Of a stretch of DNA of 64,000 nt, positions 62,096 through 64,000 are shown one piece after another (the stretch's first letter is position 1; every line of letters begins with the position of its first letter). Made by a program: the position numbers and the translations under genes. Source of the stretch: Streptomyces rubradiris (GTDB lineage Bacteria; Actinomycetota; Actinomycetes; Streptomycetales; Streptomycetaceae); assembly GCF_016860525.1 (NCBI RefSeq), contig NZ_BNEA01000015.1, positions 248,001 to 312,000 on the forward strand, in the 5' to 3' direction. Under the pieces are notes generated by a model, which saw nothing but the letters and a program-made list of their open reading frames with translations, made no database searches and was not told the origin of the DNA.

Positions 62096-62700
62096 TCAGT
62101 CACAGAGGCCCGCGGATGGTTCGGGGACGCGGCTGCTGCAGCTCGAACTCAAGCCACTCGATGTCCGTGAGGCGGACCTCTTCCAAGGAGCCGGCGCGAC
62201 GGCCGCCGTCCTGGAAGTGCGCCTCCTTGAGCCCGTGTCGGTCTGCTCTGCCTGTTGGTTGCACGCCTGAAGCAGGGCCGTGAGCCGACGGGACGGCGGG
62301 TCGGGGCGCGTCGCCAGGTAGGTCGGCAGGGACGGCACCCTGGCCCGGTCGGCGAAGGGCCGGAAAGCGATCCGGTGCACGGGCTGCACGGCGGCCTGGG
62401 ACAGCAGTTCGAGGCCCGGGGCGCGGTCGGCGCCGCGCACGAACGTGGCGTGCAGGTACCCGTCACGCACCTGCCGCATCCGGGTCGTCGTGGGGCCGCT
62501 GACCAGTTCGACGAGCAACCATGGCGCTTGCTCCGACAGCGCGGTGAGCGCTCCGTCCAGACGCGGCCCGAGCCCCACGCTCGTACCGATGCGGACAGTG
62601 GATTGCTGCTCGCCGCGTACGACGTCCATCGTCTCGGCCGCCGCCCGCTCGGCCGCTAGCATCGCCCGGTCGGGAACGGCGAACGACGGTGATGAGGGAG
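62096..62700 (-). pseudogene. LysR-type effector-domain remnant
   Basis: The minus-strand frame holds part of a LysR regulator: AERAAAETMDVVRGEQQSTVRIGTSVGLGPRLDGALTALSEQAPWLLVELVSGPTTTRMRQVRDGYLHATFVRGADRAPGLELL, then a jump to VHRIAFRPFADRARVPSLPTYLATRPDPPSRRLTALLQACN from the C-terminal end. The N-terminal DNA-binding domain and about 60 middle residues are absent. Beyond that the frame runs into unrelated sequence. It may once have controlled the divergent alpha/beta hydrolase at 62708. Confidence 0.7.
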
Positions 62701-62707
62701 CCGGTTT

Positions 62708-63508
62708 GTGGAGTGGTCGGAGCGGGTGGTGGTCCGGGACGGGGTCCGGCTGGTCTGCCGTGACGGGGGCGGTCGGGGGCCCGCCGTGGTGCTGCTGCAC
62801 GGGCTGGCCGGCCACGCCGGTGAGTGGGACGCCCTGGCGGAGAGGCTGTCGGGGCGTCACCGGGTGGTCGCGGTCGACCAGCGCGGGCACGGGGCCAGCG
62901 AGCGGCACCCCGGCGATGTCTCGCCCGCGGCCTTCGTGGCGGACGTGGTGGCGGTCGCCGCGCGGCTGGGGCTGGACCGGCCCGTGCTGGTCGGGCAGTC
63001 GCTGGGCGGTCACACGGCACTGCTGACCGCCGCCGCCCACCCCGCGCTGGTCCGGGCACTCGTGCTCGTCGAGGCCGCACCCCGCGCCGCCGATCCCCGC
63101 GCTCCCGCGACCATCGGCGCGTGGCTGGACTCGTGGCCGGTGCCGTTCCGCTCCCGAGCGGCGGCGGTCGCCTTCTTCGGCGGCGGCCCGGTGGGCGAGG
63201 GCTGGGCAGCCGGCCTGGAGCGACACGAGGACGGCTGGCGACCCCGGTTCGACCGGGACGTGATGGTCGCCGCGCTGGCGGAGACCGCCCGGCGGTCCTC
63301 CCTGCCCGCGTGGCGGCGGGTCGGCTGTCCCACCCTGGCCGTGTTCGCCCGGTCGAGCCTGATCCCCGGGCCGGACATCGACGCGATGCTCGCGGAGCGA
63401 GCGCCGACCGTGGCGGTGAGTGTCCCCGGCACCGGGCACGATCTGCACATGGAACGGCCCGAGGTGCTGCGCGAGATGCTGGAGGGATTCCTCTCCGGGC
63501 CCGTGTGA
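62708..63508 (+). CDS. Alpha/beta hydrolase
   Basis: A 266-residue alpha/beta-hydrolase-fold enzyme. VVLLHGLAGHAGEWDALAERL is the oxyanion-hole strand, VDQRGHGASE the typical loop, VLVGQSLGGHTALL the nucleophile elbow with Ser in GQSLGG, and the catalytic His is in GTGHDLHMERPE near the C-terminus; an acid residue lies in the PGPDIDAM region. It hydrolyses an ester, lactone or epoxide-like substrate in the cytoplasm. GTG 62708 has GGGAG upstream. It converges with the TetR gene and is separated from it by a small hairpin. Confidence 0.9.
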   Translation: MEWSERVVVRDGVRLVCRDGGGRGPAVVLLHGLAGHAGEWDALAERLSGRHRVVAVDQRGHGASERHPGDVSPAAFVADVVAVAARLGLDRPVLVGQSLGGHTALLTAAAHPALVRALVLVEAAPRAADPRAPATIGAWLDSWPVPFRSRAAAVAFFGGGPVGEGWAAGLERHEDGWRPRFDRDVMVAALAETARRSSLPAWRRVGCPTLAVFARSSLIPGPDIDAMLAERAPTVAVSVPGTGHDLHMERPEVLREMLEGFLSGPV

Positions 63509-63533
63509 CGGGCGTGCCGGGCCGGGCCCCGGA

Positions 63534-63555
63534 GCAAACCACCCGTACGGTTTGC
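63534..63555. terminator. Hairpin between converging hydrolase and TetR genes
   Basis: GCAAACC (63534-63540) pairs with GGTTTGC (63549-63555) around an eight-base loop, flanked by further CCGG complementarity. Confidence 0.5.
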
Positions 63556-63575
63556 CGGGCGGTCCTACGGCCGGG

Positions 63576-64000
63576 TCAGCAGGCGATGCACGACAGGTCC
63601 CCGGACCGCTGCCGGGCCTCGGCGATCACCCGGGCGCCGCGGTCCGGGGCGGTGTCGAGCCGGGTGAGGACGGGTGGGGCCGCGATCGCGGCGAGGAGGT
63701 GGCTGTACAGCGCCGCCGTGCGGTCGTCCAGGTCCGCCCAGCCGGCGAGGGTCTGCGAGACGAACTGCGCGCCCACCCAGGCGCCGAGGAACACCTGGGC
63801 CGTCTTCTCGGGCACCACGTGCGGCAGCACCTCGCCCCGCATCTTGGCCTCGGTGAGCGCGTGCGAGGTCAGCCGTGCCCAGGCCGGCCAGGCGCTGCCG
63901 AGCACGTCACGGCCGGGCCGGTCGGCGGAGATCCGGACGCCGGCGAGCAGGAAGGGTTCCCGGGGCAGCCGCCTGGCCAGGGTCATGCCCGCGTCCACCC
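63576..64000 (-). CDS. Gamma-butyrolactone receptor-like TetR regulator (C-terminal part)
   Basis: The C-terminal 140 or so residues of a TetR-family protein, running off the right edge. GVRISADRPGRDVLGSAWPAWARLTSHALTEAKMRGEVLPHVVPEKTAQVFLGAWVGAQFVSQTLAGWADLDDRTAALYSHLLAAIAAPPVLTRLDTAPDRGARVIAEA aligns well with the ligand-binding domain of ArpA/ScbR/CprB receptors, including the Trp-containing pocket region and the FxGAxxGxQ helix. Such proteins repress antibiotic clusters until a gamma-butyrolactone binds. The DNA-binding half is outside the window. A pseudo-receptor that does not bind butyrolactone is also possible. Confidence 0.8.
   Translation of the reverse strand, partial: VDAGMTLARRLPREPFLLAGVRISADRPGRDVLGSAWPAWARLTSHALTEAKMRGEVLPHVVPEKTAQVFLGAWVGAQFVSQTLAGWADLDDRTAALYSHLLAAIAAPPVLTRLDTAPDRGARVIAEARQRSGDLSCIAC

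Overview
The window is very GC-rich, uses many GTG starts, has tightly overlapping operons and carries families typical of actinomycetes (tandem Ser/Thr kinases with a periplasmic-binding domain, a gamma-butyrolactone-receptor-like TetR protein, DUF6153, PmoA/DUF6807, MmyB-type regulators). It most probably comes from a Streptomyces chromosome. No rRNA, tRNA, CRISPR array, PKS or NRPS gene was seen.

Layout. 1-11.7 kb is ordinary accessory chromosome: a lipoprotein start, a DHA2 drug exporter, a flavin/F420-type oxidoreductase, htpG, an SRPBCC protein, a secreted alginate-lyase-like protein, DoxX, cupin/LysR, then a decayed XRE regulator next to a decayed short-chain dehydrogenase.

12.76-25.16 kb is the most interesting part: a 12-gene, almost gap-free plus-strand operon for a phosphonate natural product. 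It encodes phosphoenolpyruvate mutase, a luciferase-like flavin monooxygenase, a homocitrate-synthase-like enzyme (probable 2-phosphonomethylmalate synthase), large and small aconitase-type subunits, a methyltransferase, a GNAT acetyltransferase, three ATP-grasp ligases, an MFS exporter and one protein I cannot place. The first steps resemble the FR-900098 route (PepM, citrate-synthase-like condensation, aconitase isomerisation). The later dehydrogenase and aminotransferase are absent, and the three ATP-grasp enzymes suggest amide or peptide ligation. A transposase remnant lies just beyond the right edge.

25.7-31.5 kb holds a secreted lamin-tail protein, a small SLT-type lytic transglycosylase with a structured leader, and a Gfo/Idh oxidoreductase plus PmoA pair followed by a decayed cupin gene. 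31.7-43.0 kb is a copper-homeostasis island: csoR, copA, an MFS transporter, copZ, an MFS plus cysteine-synthase-like pair, a DUF6153 protein and a His-containing secreted protein, with repeated 17-bp CsoR-type boxes near four gene starts. A badly broken P450/FMN-binding fusion is embedded in it.

43.2-49.7 kb has a lipoprotein, two tandem Ser/Thr kinase-periplasmic-binding-protein fusions and another lipoprotein with no ordinary start codon. 49.7-64 kb is mixed: a broken asparagine synthetase, an MFS/TetR pair with two operators, a broken synthetase-like gene, a duplicated zinc-ribbon protein, a metallo-beta-lactamase-fold enzyme, a P-loop kinase, a molybdopterin-dehydrogenase FAD domain, RidA, an MMPL exporter, a MerR regulator with amidohydrolase, an alpha/beta hydrolase and the C-terminal part of a gamma-butyrolactone-receptor-like regulator. 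At least eight decayed genes give the window a high pseudogene load.
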